Origin: JACKII01 sp041687435
GTDB lineage: Bacteria; Pseudomonadota; Alphaproteobacteria; Bin95
Reading direction: 5' to 3'
Assembly (NCBI GenBank): GCA_041687435.1
Contig: JAWLBX010000006.1
Span: forward strand, 62,001-126,000
Length of the DNA: 64,000 nt
Position 1 is the first letter of the stretch. The number at the start of each line of letters is the position of its first letter. The notes beneath the pieces are model-generated. The model made no database searches. It worked only from the letters and a program-made list of their open reading frames with translations, and was not told where the DNA came from. The translations under genes and the position numbers were made by a program. Shown here one piece after another: positions 1-8,503 of this stretch.

Positions 1-213
1 GTAATCGTCATCTCCGTGATTGTGCCGCCGGATGTGCTGCGCGCCCGGCTCGAGGCCCGCGGGCGCGAGAGCGCAGCGGATATCGAACGGAGGCTTGCCC
101 GCGCTGCCGCGCTCGAGGTCACTGGGCCGGACGTCCGCCATGTCGTCAACGACGGCACAATCGAGCAGGGTGTCGCCCGGTTTCTGGACGCAATCGGCGC
201 AACCGAGCCATAA
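1..213 (+). CDS. phnN: C-terminal part of ribose 1,5-bisphosphate phosphokinase-like protein (PhnN)
   Basis: The reading frame is open from the first base of the window and ends with TAA at 211-213, so only about 70 C-terminal residues are visible. The visible part carries a VPPDVLRARLEARGRE-type segment followed by an arginine/alanine-rich helix. That pattern is seen at the C-terminus of PhnN and guanylate-kinase-like P-loop kinases, where the arginines belong to the lid. PhnN makes PRPP from ribose 1,5-bisphosphate in the carbon-phosphorus lyase pathway. The P-loop lies outside the window and no other phn gene follows, so a guanylate-kinase relative is possible. Confidence 0.72.
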   Translation, partial: VIVISVIVPPDVLRARLEARGRESAADIERRLARAAALEVTGPDVRHVVNDGTIEQGVARFLDAIGATEP

Positions 214-258
214 TTGCCAATCAACACGATCCAAACCAACGAACGAGGAACACTCGGA

Positions 259-1179
259 ATGTCCTGGTACCCCCTGCCCGAAGTCATCACCGCCGAGCCC
301 TTCTGCGAGGTACCGGAGAAGTACCGCCGGCACGGTCAGCGCTCGGTCTGGGCGGACATCAACCGGCAGGGCTTGCCCAAGGATTGTTTCGTCGAGGGGC
401 CGAGCTTCGACCGCGACGGCAATCTCTACTTCGTCGATATTCCCTGGGGCCGCATCTTCAAGGCTGCGCCTGACGGTACTGTCGATTTGGTGGCCGAGTA
501 CGACGGCGAGCCGAACGGCCTGCGCATACACAAGGACGGCAGCATCTACATTGCCGACTACAAGAACGGCATAATGAAGCTGGACCCGGCCAGCGGCGCC
601 GTGACGGAGCACTGCACTCGCTTCCGGCTCGAATCCTTCAAGGGCTGCAACGACCTGGCGTTTGCGAGCGACGGCACGCTTGCCTGGACCGACCAGGGCC
701 AGACCGGCCACCAGGATCCGACCGGCCGCGTTTTCCGCCTGTCGCCGGACGGCAGGCTCGACTGCATGCTGAGCGGTATTCCGAGCCCGAACGGTCTGGT
801 CTGGAGCCTGGACGACAAGATCCTCTACGTCGCCGTCACCCGCGCCAACGCGATCTGGCGGCTGCCGATCATGCTGGACGGGCAGGTCTCCAAGGTCGGC
901 ACCTTCATCCAGATGTCCGGCGGCATGGGGCCGGACGGCATCTCGATCACGGCGGACGGGGGGCTGGTGGTGAGCCATGTCGGCCTCGGCGCGATCTGGG
1001 TGTTCGACCGGCTGGGCCAACCGCTCTACCGGGTAAACTCGCCGACCGGCCACTCCACCACGAACGTCGCCTTCGGTGGGCCGCATAACCGCGACCTCTA
1101 CATCACCGAAAGCGACACCGGCACGATCCTGAAGGCGACACTGCCGGTCGCCGGCGCGACGCTGTATTCGCACCAGTAG
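259..1179 (+). CDS. SMP-30/gluconolactonase/LRE family beta-propeller hydrolase
   Basis: 306 residues. The ATG at 259 is preferred because a GAGGAA ribosome site lies 8 nt upstream; a TTG at 214 would add an unlikely N-terminus. The protein has the SMP-30/LRE pattern: a metal-binding glutamate in VEGPSFDRDGNLYFVD near residue 45, repeated blade motifs of the DG-x-hydrophobic-x-D type, and a late D-G-I segment (MGPDGISITADGG). Members hydrolyse sugar lactones or related esters in a six-bladed propeller with one divalent metal. It follows the phnN-like gene by about 45 bp and may be cotranscribed. The substrate cannot be inferred. Confidence 0.88.
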   Translation: MSWYPLPEVITAEPFCEVPEKYRRHGQRSVWADINRQGLPKDCFVEGPSFDRDGNLYFVDIPWGRIFKAAPDGTVDLVAEYDGEPNGLRIHKDGSIYIADYKNGIMKLDPASGAVTEHCTRFRLESFKGCNDLAFASDGTLAWTDQGQTGHQDPTGRVFRLSPDGRLDCMLSGIPSPNGLVWSLDDKILYVAVTRANAIWRLPIMLDGQVSKVGTFIQMSGGMGPDGISITADGGLVVSHVGLGAIWVFDRLGQPLYRVNSPTGHSTTNVAFGGPHNRDLYITESDTGTILKATLPVAGATLYSHQ

Positions 1180-1296
1180 CGGGAGTGGGCGGACCCGGCG
1201 TCCACGTTCGGCGCGCAGGCTTAAGGAGGCCGCGGATCGTCGCCTTCGGCTCGTCCGGGGATCAGCGGATTCCAGCGGCAGAGGCTGGGCAGAGCC

Positions 1297-3192
1297 TCAA
1301 TGCAGCGCGTCGTAGATCTTCTGTGCCACGGCGCGGTTGATGCCGCCGACCTTGGCGAGTTCCTCGACGCTGGCCCTAGTGACGCCGCGGACGGAGCCGA
1401 AATGCAGCAGCAGCTGCTTCTTCCGCTTCGGCCCGACGCCCGGAATCGAGTCCAACTGGGAGCCGCGCACGGCACCCTGCCGCGCCTGCCGGTGCGCGCC
1501 GATAGCGAACCGGTGCGCCTCGTCCCGCAGGCGTTGCAGGTGCAGCAGGGCCGGATCGTTCGGCGCCAGGCGAAACATTCCCTTCTCGGCGGAGATGAAC
1601 TGTTCCAGGCCGGCGTCACGGTCCGGCCCCTTGGCGATGGCGACCATGGCGATGTCGGTCAGGCCGAGCGTCTCCAGCACCTCCCGCACCGCCGAAAACT
1701 GGCCCTTGCCGCCGTCGATCAGCAGCAGGTCGGGACGGGAGTGGCTTTCGGTATCGCTGTCGTCCTCGTCCGCCAGTTTGCGCAGGCGGCGGGTCAGCAC
1801 CTCGCGCAGCATGGCGTAGTCATCATCGCCGGCAGTACCGCTGCCGTGCTTGCCGATCTTGAAGCGGCGGAAGGCACGCCTGAGCCAGCCATCGGCCGTG
1901 TAGACCACCATCGCGCCCATCGGGTGCGTTCCCATCAGGTGGCTGTTGTCGTAGATCTCCACCCGCTCCGGCGGGTTTTCCAGGCCAAGCGATGCGGCAA
2001 TCGCCTCGAGTGCCTGGGCATGGCCAGCCTGCTGGTTCATGCGCTGCTTGAGCGCGTGCAGCGCATTCTCTACCGCCTGCTCCACAACCCCCCGGCGGGG
2101 CCCGCGCTGCGGCGTTAGCAGTGCGACGCGCTTGCCCTCGCGCGCGCTGAACGCCTCCTGCAACAGGTCGCGGTCCGTCGGCGTTTCCGAGAGAACGACG
2201 GTCTTAGGCACCGGATGGGTGTGGTAGAATTGGGCAAGGAAACTGTCCATCACCTCCGCTGCACTGACTGAGGCATCGACGGTCTGGAAATAGGGCTTTC
2301 CGCCCTGGTTCTGCCCGGCGCGGAAAAACCAGACCAGCACGCAGACCTTGTCGCCCTGGCGCGCAAGCGCGAACAGGTCGCTGTCGCCCATTTCCGGCAC
2401 GTTGACGCCCTGCCGCGCCTGCACATGCCCCAGTGCGCGCAAGCGGTCGCGGTAGATGGCGGCCTGCTCGAACTCCATTTTCTCGGCCGCCTCTTGCATG
2501 CGGTTCGTCCAGGCCCGGCGGACGGCGTCACTGGAGCCGGCCAGGAACTGGCGGGCGGCGTTCACGCTTTCCGCATACTCCTCCGCGCTCACCAAACCCA
2601 CACACGGCGCGGAGCAGCGCTTGATCTGGTGCAGCAGGCAGGGCCGGGTGCGGCTGCGAAAGATGTGCTCCGAACACGAGCGAAGCTGAAACGCCTTTTG
2701 CAGGGAGACGATGGTGTTTTCCACCGCGCCGGCCGAGGCGAAGGGGCCATAATAGACGTTCTCCGGCTTCTTCTCGCCCCGGTGTTTCGAGAGCATCGGC
2801 CACTGATGGCCAAGTGTCAGCTCAATATAGGGAAAGCTCTTGTCATCGCGGAACAGGATGTTGAACTTGGGCCGTTCCGACTTGATCAGGTTGTTTTCCA
2901 ACAGCAGGGCTTCCGCCTCGCTGTGGGTGACGGTGGTGGTGATCGTTGCCGTTTCCGCAATCATGCGGAGGATGCGGTTGGGCAAATTGGTCGGGCTGGC
3001 GTAGTTGCGCACGCGCTTGGCGAGCGCCGCCGCCTTCCCAACATAGAGCACCTCGCCCGCATCATCGCGCATGACATAGCAGCCGGGCCGGTTCGGCATG
3101 TCGCGTAGGGCGGCGCGGATGATGCCGAATCCGCGCTGCAGAGAAGGCGCTTCGCCCGTGTAATTCAGACCGGTGTCGTCCGGTGTGCTCAT
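1297..3192 (-). CDS. uvrC: Excinuclease ABC subunit C (UvrC)
   Basis: 631 residues, normal for UvrC, the nuclease that makes both incisions around a UvrB-bound DNA lesion in nucleotide excision repair. An N-terminal GIY-YIG domain (about residues 34-112) contains CYVMRDDAGEVLYVGKA. A UVR motif (EQAAIYRDRLRAL) lies near residue 245, the RNase H-like domain with DNSH and LLIDGGKGQF segments follows, and a helix-hairpin-helix tail (IPGVGPKRKKQLL) ends the protein. The ATG overlaps the lptD stop by 3 bases, so translation is probably coupled to lptD. Confidence 0.97.
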   Translation of the reverse strand: MSTPDDTGLNYTGEAPSLQRGFGIIRAALRDMPNRPGCYVMRDDAGEVLYVGKAAALAKRVRNYASPTNLPNRILRMIAETATITTTVTHSEAEALLLENNLIKSERPKFNILFRDDKSFPYIELTLGHQWPMLSKHRGEKKPENVYYGPFASAGAVENTIVSLQKAFQLRSCSEHIFRSRTRPCLLHQIKRCSAPCVGLVSAEEYAESVNAARQFLAGSSDAVRRAWTNRMQEAAEKMEFEQAAIYRDRLRALGHVQARQGVNVPEMGDSDLFALARQGDKVCVLVWFFRAGQNQGGKPYFQTVDASVSAAEVMDSFLAQFYHTHPVPKTVVLSETPTDRDLLQEAFSAREGKRVALLTPQRGPRRGVVEQAVENALHALKQRMNQQAGHAQALEAIAASLGLENPPERVEIYDNSHLMGTHPMGAMVVYTADGWLRRAFRRFKIGKHGSGTAGDDDYAMLREVLTRRLRKLADEDDSDTESHSRPDLLLIDGGKGQFSAVREVLETLGLTDIAMVAIAKGPDRDAGLEQFISAEKGMFRLAPNDPALLHLQRLRDEAHRFAIGAHRQARQGAVRGSQLDSIPGVGPKRKKQLLLHFGSVRGVTRASVEELAKVGGINRAVAQKIYDALH

Positions 3193-5405
3193 TCGCGGGC
3201 GAAACTCTGGCTGGTGCTCGCAGCCCCCAGATTGCGTAGGACGACGCGGAAGATCAGCGAGTCGTTGTCGCGCACCTCCGCATTTTCCAAAGATTCCCGG
3301 GTGAACACGCTTTCAAAAAGGAAGCATTCGTCGGCATACGACAGGCCGATTTGCGAGCGCAGCGCCTCGTCGTCATTCAGATCGCGCTGATGGCGCATAA
3401 ATCCCGCCCAGTTATTATTGAACTGAGCCCGCAGAGTGGCATCCACCTGATGGATTTCGTCAACGGTCTGCCCATCGGCCGTCCGGGCGTCCAACATGGT
3501 GTGGCTGAGGGTGAGCTGAATTGGGTTGTGCCCAAGCTTGAGCCGGGTTTCCGCGGCGGAAATCCCGCCGGTGCTGGTGTTCCAGCGCACCCGCATCGCG
3601 CCATCCACCCAATCCTGCACCTGGGCGCCGATGCCGACCACCACATCGGAAAACGGCCGGTCCAGCCCGGTACCCTCGCCGAAATCGCGGCTGGAATTGA
3701 TCCGGTAGGACTGACCGACAATGCCAGTCAAACGTAGCTCCGGAAAATCGAGGGCGGCTTCCACACCGAAATCAATCCGCTGGCCATCGTCGAACTTGTC
3801 GCGTCCAGCAGCAATGGCGGGGCGGAACAGCGCGGTCGCATCGAATTCGACCGACTGGCTGTCCTCGTTCGGCAATTCCGCGGTGTTCAGTGAGCCGACC
3901 GTCGCAGTGGCCATGGCCCGCGGCGTCAGTGTCAAAATGGCATCCTCGCCAACCGACCGGAATACCGGATAGGACCAGCCCAGCGTCGCCCGCGGCAGGA
4001 ACCGGCCGCCGAATTTCTCGTCATCGGGCTGCCCGGAAAGATCGCGCGCGTAGAACATATCACTGCGCACGCTCGCCTGCGTTTCAATCAGGTGGCCGTT
4101 GAGTAACCACTCTCGACCCACCCCCAATTCCAGAGCCAGGCGCTGCGAATCTGCTCCGTTGGTCCGAAACAGGGTATGGAAAGCCGCCTTTCCGGTCAGG
4201 TCGAACCCCGTATCGCCCAACGGCCGCTGATAGATCGCGGTGATATAGGGGAAGGCATCTGGCGTATCGTTTTCCGTAAAGTTTATCCGCTGCTCCTGCG
4301 CGGTGAAGGTCGTAGCATTGATATAGGCATGCTCGTAAAAGCCTTCGAGAGTGGCGAAGCTCCGCAAAACGCCAGTGCTGTCAATTTTGAAGCGCCGCAG
4401 ATAGGTATCGTCACTGGAACGGTAAAGTTGCAGGTTGGCCCGCCAGTTTTCGTCAATGCTGGCCTGGCCGGTCCATTTGATATGCCCGCGCGGGCTGGTA
4501 CCGATGACGTCTTGGTTTTCCCGCCGCTCAACCATGCCGAAACTGGCCTCAAGCGCCGTCTCGCCCCAGGAAAACAGATGGCGATATTCGGCCAGCCCGA
4601 TCGGGTATTCTTCGGACGAAATGATCGGCGTGAACGTCAGATCCTGGTTGGGGGAAATGTTCCAGAAGAACGGCGTGCGCGCGATCAGGCCCAGATCGTC
4701 GTCCGTACCGAATGTTGGCACCAGGAAACCGGTCTTGCGGGTCACGCGCGGATCCGGTTGTGAGAAATAGGGGAACCAAGCAATCGGCACGCCAAAAAAA
4801 TCGAGTGACGCGTCATAGAACTCAAGCTCGCGCCGGGATTCCGAGTGCGTCACCGTTTCGGCGCGGATTTGCCATAAGGGCGCCCGGTCCGGGCAGGCCA
4901 AACTGATTGCACAGGGGCTATAAACCGCGCGCTTGACCTCGAACCGCTCTTCGCTGACCCGGGTGGCGGTATTCGCGGCAAGGCGGGAGCCATCGGCCAT
5001 TTGCAGCCGTGGCGCGACGGCAAAGCCTTGGTCCAGGTCTTCCGTCAGTTCCACCTCATCCGCAAACAGAACCTCCCCCGAGGGCTCGACCAGAGTCACA
5101 TTGCCTTTGGCGGCCAGGATTTTATCGCGCCGGCGATATTCGACCTGGTCGGCGGTCAGAACACGGCCTTGCCGCGTGATCTCAACATCGCCCTCGGCAA
5201 AGAACGTATCTGTAGGTTGATCATAGCGCAGCGCATCGGCTTCCAGAAGGAACGGCATGTTGGGATCATCGCCGACCACGTCCGCCTTGGCGCCAAACGG
5301 CAGGGGCGTTTGGGCATGGCATATGGAAACGACGACACCGGCAGACAGAAGCGCAACAGCAACTGCAGCCGATATGGCCGGGCTACGTATCTTCAGCACT
5401 GGCAA
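3189..5405 (-). CDS. lptD: LPS-assembly outer membrane protein LptD
   Basis: 738 residues, typical size. A signal peptide (residues 1 to about 31, cleavage near CHA-QT) is followed by an OstA/LptA-like N-terminal domain (about 45-165, with EADALRYDQPTDTFFAEGDVEI) and then the long LptD beta-barrel. The conserved Y-S-P-C segment (YSPCAISLACPD) is present. LptD with LptE inserts lipopolysaccharide into the outer leaflet. It is the first gene of a two-gene leftward unit with uvrC. The common partners surA, pdxA and rsmA are not downstream, which is unusual. Confidence 0.95.
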   Translation of the reverse strand: MPVLKIRSPAISAAVAVALLSAGVVVSICHAQTPLPFGAKADVVGDDPNMPFLLEADALRYDQPTDTFFAEGDVEITRQGRVLTADQVEYRRRDKILAAKGNVTLVEPSGEVLFADEVELTEDLDQGFAVAPRLQMADGSRLAANTATRVSEERFEVKRAVYSPCAISLACPDRAPLWQIRAETVTHSESRRELEFYDASLDFFGVPIAWFPYFSQPDPRVTRKTGFLVPTFGTDDDLGLIARTPFFWNISPNQDLTFTPIISSEEYPIGLAEYRHLFSWGETALEASFGMVERRENQDVIGTSPRGHIKWTGQASIDENWRANLQLYRSSDDTYLRRFKIDSTGVLRSFATLEGFYEHAYINATTFTAQEQRINFTENDTPDAFPYITAIYQRPLGDTGFDLTGKAAFHTLFRTNGADSQRLALELGVGREWLLNGHLIETQASVRSDMFYARDLSGQPDDEKFGGRFLPRATLGWSYPVFRSVGEDAILTLTPRAMATATVGSLNTAELPNEDSQSVEFDATALFRPAIAAGRDKFDDGQRIDFGVEAALDFPELRLTGIVGQSYRINSSRDFGEGTGLDRPFSDVVVGIGAQVQDWVDGAMRVRWNTSTGGISAAETRLKLGHNPIQLTLSHTMLDARTADGQTVDEIHQVDATLRAQFNNNWAGFMRHQRDLNDDEALRSQIGLSYADECFLFESVFTRESLENAEVRDNDSLIFRVVLRNLGAASTSQSFARE

Positions 5406-5534
5406 GCGTTTCCCTCTACCGATGCGCCCTGGACGCAGTGACGTGATACTTCAAAATGCCTTATCCTGTCAGGCCGTCGCTGTCACGCCTGTGTGGCAGC
5501 AATTGTCCACAATTTGAAGCGAGTATAGCAAGTC

Positions 5535-6734
5535 GTGCCTTTGCCCCGCAAACCCGGTGCCGGCCCCATGGATGGTGTCCGCGTCCTCGATATCGCCACC
5601 TTCATCGCCGCCCCGCACTGCGCCACGATCCTTGGCGAGTTCGGGGCGGAGGTAATTAAGGTGGAGCACCCGAACGGCGGCGACCCCTGGCGGCGCTATG
5701 GTACCCCCAGCAACCGCACCGATTCCTCCCTCGCCTGGCTGACGGAGGCACGGAACAAGCAGTCCATCACGCTCGACCTGCGCAGCGCCCGCGGCAAGGA
5801 GTTGTTCTTGCGCCTAGTCGGCCTGTCGGATGTCGTCTGCGAGAATTTCCGCCCCGGCACGCTGGAGAAATGGGGCCTGGGCTATGACGTTCTGTCCGAG
5901 ATCAATCCGCGTCTGGTCCTGATGCGGGTCAGCGGCTACGGCCAGACCGGCCCCTACCGTGACCGGCCGGGATTCGCACGCATCGCGCATGGCGTCGGCG
6001 GCCTGACGCATCTTGCCGGCATGCCGGGCGGCCCGCCGGTGACGCCGGGCTCCACCTCGCTTGGCGATTATATGACCGGCATGTACGGCGCTATCGCGGT
6101 GCTGATGGCGCTGCGGGACGTGGAAGCCGGCGGTCTGGGCCAGGAGATCGACATGGCGCTTTACGAATCAGTCTATCGCGTACTGGATGAACTGGTGCCC
6201 GCCTACGCCGCCACCGGCAAAGTGCGCGGCCGCGAAGGCATCGGCACGCTCAACGCCTGTCCGCATGGCCATTTCGAATGCGGGGACGGCAAATGGATCG
6301 CGGTTGCCTGCACCAGTGACAAAATGTTCGAACGGCTCTGTCAGGCCATGAACCGGCTCGACCTGATCCCGCCATATGGCAAGGTCGCCGACCGGCTGGC
6401 CGGTCGCGACGAGGTTGACCGCCTGGTGAGCGAATGGACCGCCAGCATGACGCGAGAGGATGTTCTGAAGCTCTGCGTTGCCTCCGAAGTGCCGGCAGGT
6501 GCGATCAACTCCGTTGCGGATATTTTCGAAGACCCGCAATTCGCCGCCCGCGAAAACCTTGTGACGTTGGAGGAGCCGGACCTTGGCCCGGTTACCGTGC
6601 CGGGCGTGATGCCGAAACTCAGCCGAACGCCCGGCCAGCTCAAGAGCCTTGGCCCGGCGTTCGGCGGTGCCAATGATAAGATTTACGGCGGCCTGCTCGG
6701 CCTGACGCCGGACGAAATCGCCAGGCTGAAGTAA
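5535..6734 (+). CDS. CaiB/BaiF family (class III) CoA transferase
   Basis: 399 residues with the family signature throughout: GVRVLDIATFIAAPHCATIL at the N-terminus, EVIKVEHPNGGDPWR, NKQSITLDLRS, FRPGTLEKWGLGYDVL and MRVSGYGQTGPYRDRPGFA. The catalytic aspartate is in SLGDYMTGMYG, near residue 177. These enzymes move CoA between a donor acyl-CoA and a free acid through a covalent aspartyl intermediate. The start used is GTG 5535; ATG 5568 in the same frame is an alternative, and neither has a clear ribosome site. It converges with the selenoprotein operon. The acid substrate is unknown. Confidence 0.93.
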   Translation: MPLPRKPGAGPMDGVRVLDIATFIAAPHCATILGEFGAEVIKVEHPNGGDPWRRYGTPSNRTDSSLAWLTEARNKQSITLDLRSARGKELFLRLVGLSDVVCENFRPGTLEKWGLGYDVLSEINPRLVLMRVSGYGQTGPYRDRPGFARIAHGVGGLTHLAGMPGGPPVTPGSTSLGDYMTGMYGAIAVLMALRDVEAGGLGQEIDMALYESVYRVLDELVPAYAATGKVRGREGIGTLNACPHGHFECGDGKWIAVACTSDKMFERLCQAMNRLDLIPPYGKVADRLAGRDEVDRLVSEWTASMTREDVLKLCVASEVPAGAINSVADIFEDPQFAARENLVTLEEPDLGPVTVPGVMPKLSRTPGQLKSLGPAFGGANDKIYGGLLGLTPDEIARLK

Positions 6735-6800
6735 GACGGCGTCCTCTAGCGCTTGTCCCTTGTCGGCCGCGCAGCGATGCCGAGGCCCGCGCCGGCCCCG

Positions 6801-6821
6801 GATGGTGGCTTCGCCACCATC
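6801..6821. terminator. Perfect 9-bp hairpin between convergent genes
   Basis: GATGGTGGC, a three-base loop, then GCCACCATC, lying between the CoA transferase stop (6734) and the selenoprotein stop (6831). It is 9 nt beyond the leftward stop and could end transcription from either side. The leftward copy lacks a U tract and the rightward copy is followed only by CCTTT, so it may instead be an mRNA-stabilising end. Confidence 0.5.
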
Positions 6822-6830
6822 GGAACCCCT

Positions 6831-7349
6831 TTAGCCGGCAAGGATCTGCCGCCCCTCGGCAACGGTGCGCGCGGCCTCGGCAGAAAGCGCCGCCTCGCTT
6901 GCGCTGCTGATTGGGTGTTCGATTGCAACGTAGCGGAATTCCTCCGCACCCAACACGCGCGCCATCAGGTCGGCCGCACTGACGAATTTGGTGGTCATCA
7001 CACCCACCGCCGGAACACCCAGCTTTTCGACCTCTATTGCGTCATGCAAACTGCACGACGAACAGCTGCCTCAATCACCAATGCCGACGAACGCCGCATC
7101 CCACTCCGGCACCTCTGCCATGATGTGGGCATCGGCAGGGGCGCTGTAGTTGGACTTCGTGTGCAAGACGACGCGCGCCGCCCCTTCCTTCAAAAGCATG
7201 CGTTCCAACGCCGCGAAATAGGGGCGTGTGCCCCGCTTGCCGTTGGAAATGACGCCAACCGTCTTTCCCTTCAACGTGCCCAGCCTTGGAGCCAGCGCAA
7301 ACGCCGCCGCGCCGCCGCCATAGGTCGGGTCCAGAACTTCGATACTCAT
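6831..7349 (-). CDS. UGSC-family selenoprotein (in-frame TGA read as selenocysteine)
   Basis: Two apparent leftward frames, 7071-7349 and 6831-7070, are one 172-codon gene in a single reading frame, interrupted only by TGA at 7073-7071 (codon 93). Read through, the joint is GIGD-U-GSCSSCSLHDAIEVEKLG. This matches the motif of the protein family NCBI names UGSC family (seleno)protein, whose members carry Sec or Cys at this site next to GSC and an HD-A-x-E-x-E-K helix. The start ATG 7349 has a strong GAGAGGAG ribosome site 7 nt upstream. A bulged stem-loop starts one base after the UGA. The redox function is unknown; U-x-x-C suggests thiol/selenol chemistry. It is the last gene of an operon with the 350-residue protein and tetR. 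Decoding needs selA/selB/selC, which lie outside the window. Confidence 0.88.
7046..7069 (-). promoter_or_regulatory. Candidate bacterial SECIS stem-loop
   Basis: Immediately after the UGA the mRNA can fold GCA-GCUG (7069-7063) with CAGU-U-UGC (7053-7046). That gives seven pairs including one G-U, a single bulged U (7049), and a 9-nt loop (7062-7054). Bacterial SECIS elements sit in this position inside the coding frame, and the E. coli fdhF element also relies on a bulged U and an exposed loop for SelB binding. Here the bulge is on the 3' side, unlike fdhF. The fold was made by eye. Confidence 0.6.
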
Positions 7350-7369
7350 CAGACTCCTCTCGTTCTCCC

Positions 7370-8419
7370 TCAGATCTCGCAATCGACGCAGGCGCCAACC
7401 GCCACGGTACACGCCTTGCTTTTAGGCCCGAACCACGGCGGGATTACCGCGCCGAAGCCGCCGGCAGGGCCGCCCGCCGCCACGACCAGCAGGTCATCCG
7501 GCTCGGACAGGGCCCGGTATTCGGTGTCGCCGCGGCTGCCAACCACCGCGCCCTTGCCGCAATCGGCCCAATCGCGGCGGTGCACCACGGCGTTTTCATA
7601 AACATAATTGCGGATATCCGCCTTGGACCAGCCGGCGGCCGCAAAGTGCGTCCGCAACTGTGGCGGGAAGATCACGGCATAGTTGCCGGCATAGATCGAA
7701 TAGTGCCGCATGCAGGCTTTGATCTCGGCCACGAAGGTATCGAGGATCTGCGCCGGATCGGTCGTCCACTCGTTCATGATCTGCCGCGGCGCGCCCGCCG
7801 ACATGACCGTAACGGCAGAGGCATGCTTGGGCACGCCCCGTTCCTCTGCCAACGGCAGCCAAGGCGAATCTTCCTCATCCTCCGCCACGCAATAACTGAT
7901 CTTGCCTGGGTGGCCGAGTGTGGACCGGTCCACGTCGCCGGGCCGGACATCCAGCAGATTGCCAAGCGCCAGACGAATCGACCGGCCGATCACCGTGGTC
8001 GCCCGGTCGCTGGAGCCGAGGGCGTTAAACGTGCCGCTCATCCCCAGTTCCTGCCGGCACGGGCCGTTGATGATGGTGAGAATGGCACACCCGCCCGTGC
8101 TGGCGGTTGCGCCATGCAAAAGAAACGGCTCCTGCAGCATGGCCGTAAAGGCCGTTACCACCAGCGGAAAGTGCATTGGCAGGCAACCGGCCATGACGCT
8201 GTTGATCGCCAGCTTTTCCGCCGTGATCTGCCGTGCGCGCACCGGCTCTACCCCAACAAGATGATCGGGAGGCAGCATCGCCCAATCAAGGCACGCCTGC
8301 ACCGCTTCGGCGGTCGGCGGCACGATGGGCAGGCCGTCGGTCCAATTCCGGGAATGAAAGAACTCCTGCGCCGCCATCATATCGGCGACCGTATAGCGCT
8401 CGGACGAAAGCGGCATCAT
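7370..8419 (-). CDS. Conserved protein of unknown function, operon partner of the UGSC selenoprotein
   Basis: 349 residues, soluble, no signal peptide or membrane segment. I do not recognise a named enzyme family. Features visible are an N-terminal NWTDGLPIVPPTAEAV segment, glycine-rich central stretches (ASTGGCAILTIINGPC), YCVAEDEEDSPW, and a cysteine-containing tail that ends ACVDCEI, a C-x-x-C within the last six residues. Such a tail could be a redox partner for the selenoprotein encoded 20 bp downstream, but that is inference. Tandem ATGs at 8419 and 8416 are the possible starts. It lies between tetR and the selenoprotein gene in one leftward operon. Confidence 0.7.
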   Translation of the reverse strand: MMPLSSERYTVADMMAAQEFFHSRNWTDGLPIVPPTAEAVQACLDWAMLPPDHLVGVEPVRARQITAEKLAINSVMAGCLPMHFPLVVTAFTAMLQEPFLLHGATASTGGCAILTIINGPCRQELGMSGTFNALGSSDRATTVIGRSIRLALGNLLDVRPGDVDRSTLGHPGKISYCVAEDEEDSPWLPLAEERGVPKHASAVTVMSAGAPRQIMNEWTTDPAQILDTFVAEIKACMRHYSIYAGNYAVIFPPQLRTHFAAAGWSKADIRNYVYENAVVHRRDWADCGKGAVVGSRGDTEYRALSEPDDLLVVAAGGPAGGFGAVIPPWFGPKSKACTVAVGACVDCEI

Positions 8420-8503
8420 CAGGCGGTAAACTCCGGACCGGTGTATCGGCCCGGTTGGCTAACAGGTTTCCGGCAGATCGCCAAGTCCCGGCGGCCAGGA
8501 CCG

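Noticed and set aside
7071..7412. Two separate small leftward genes (7071-7412 and 6831-7049)
   Set aside because: They are in one frame, joined by a TGA in a GDUGSC selenoprotein motif, and the second has no start context of its own.
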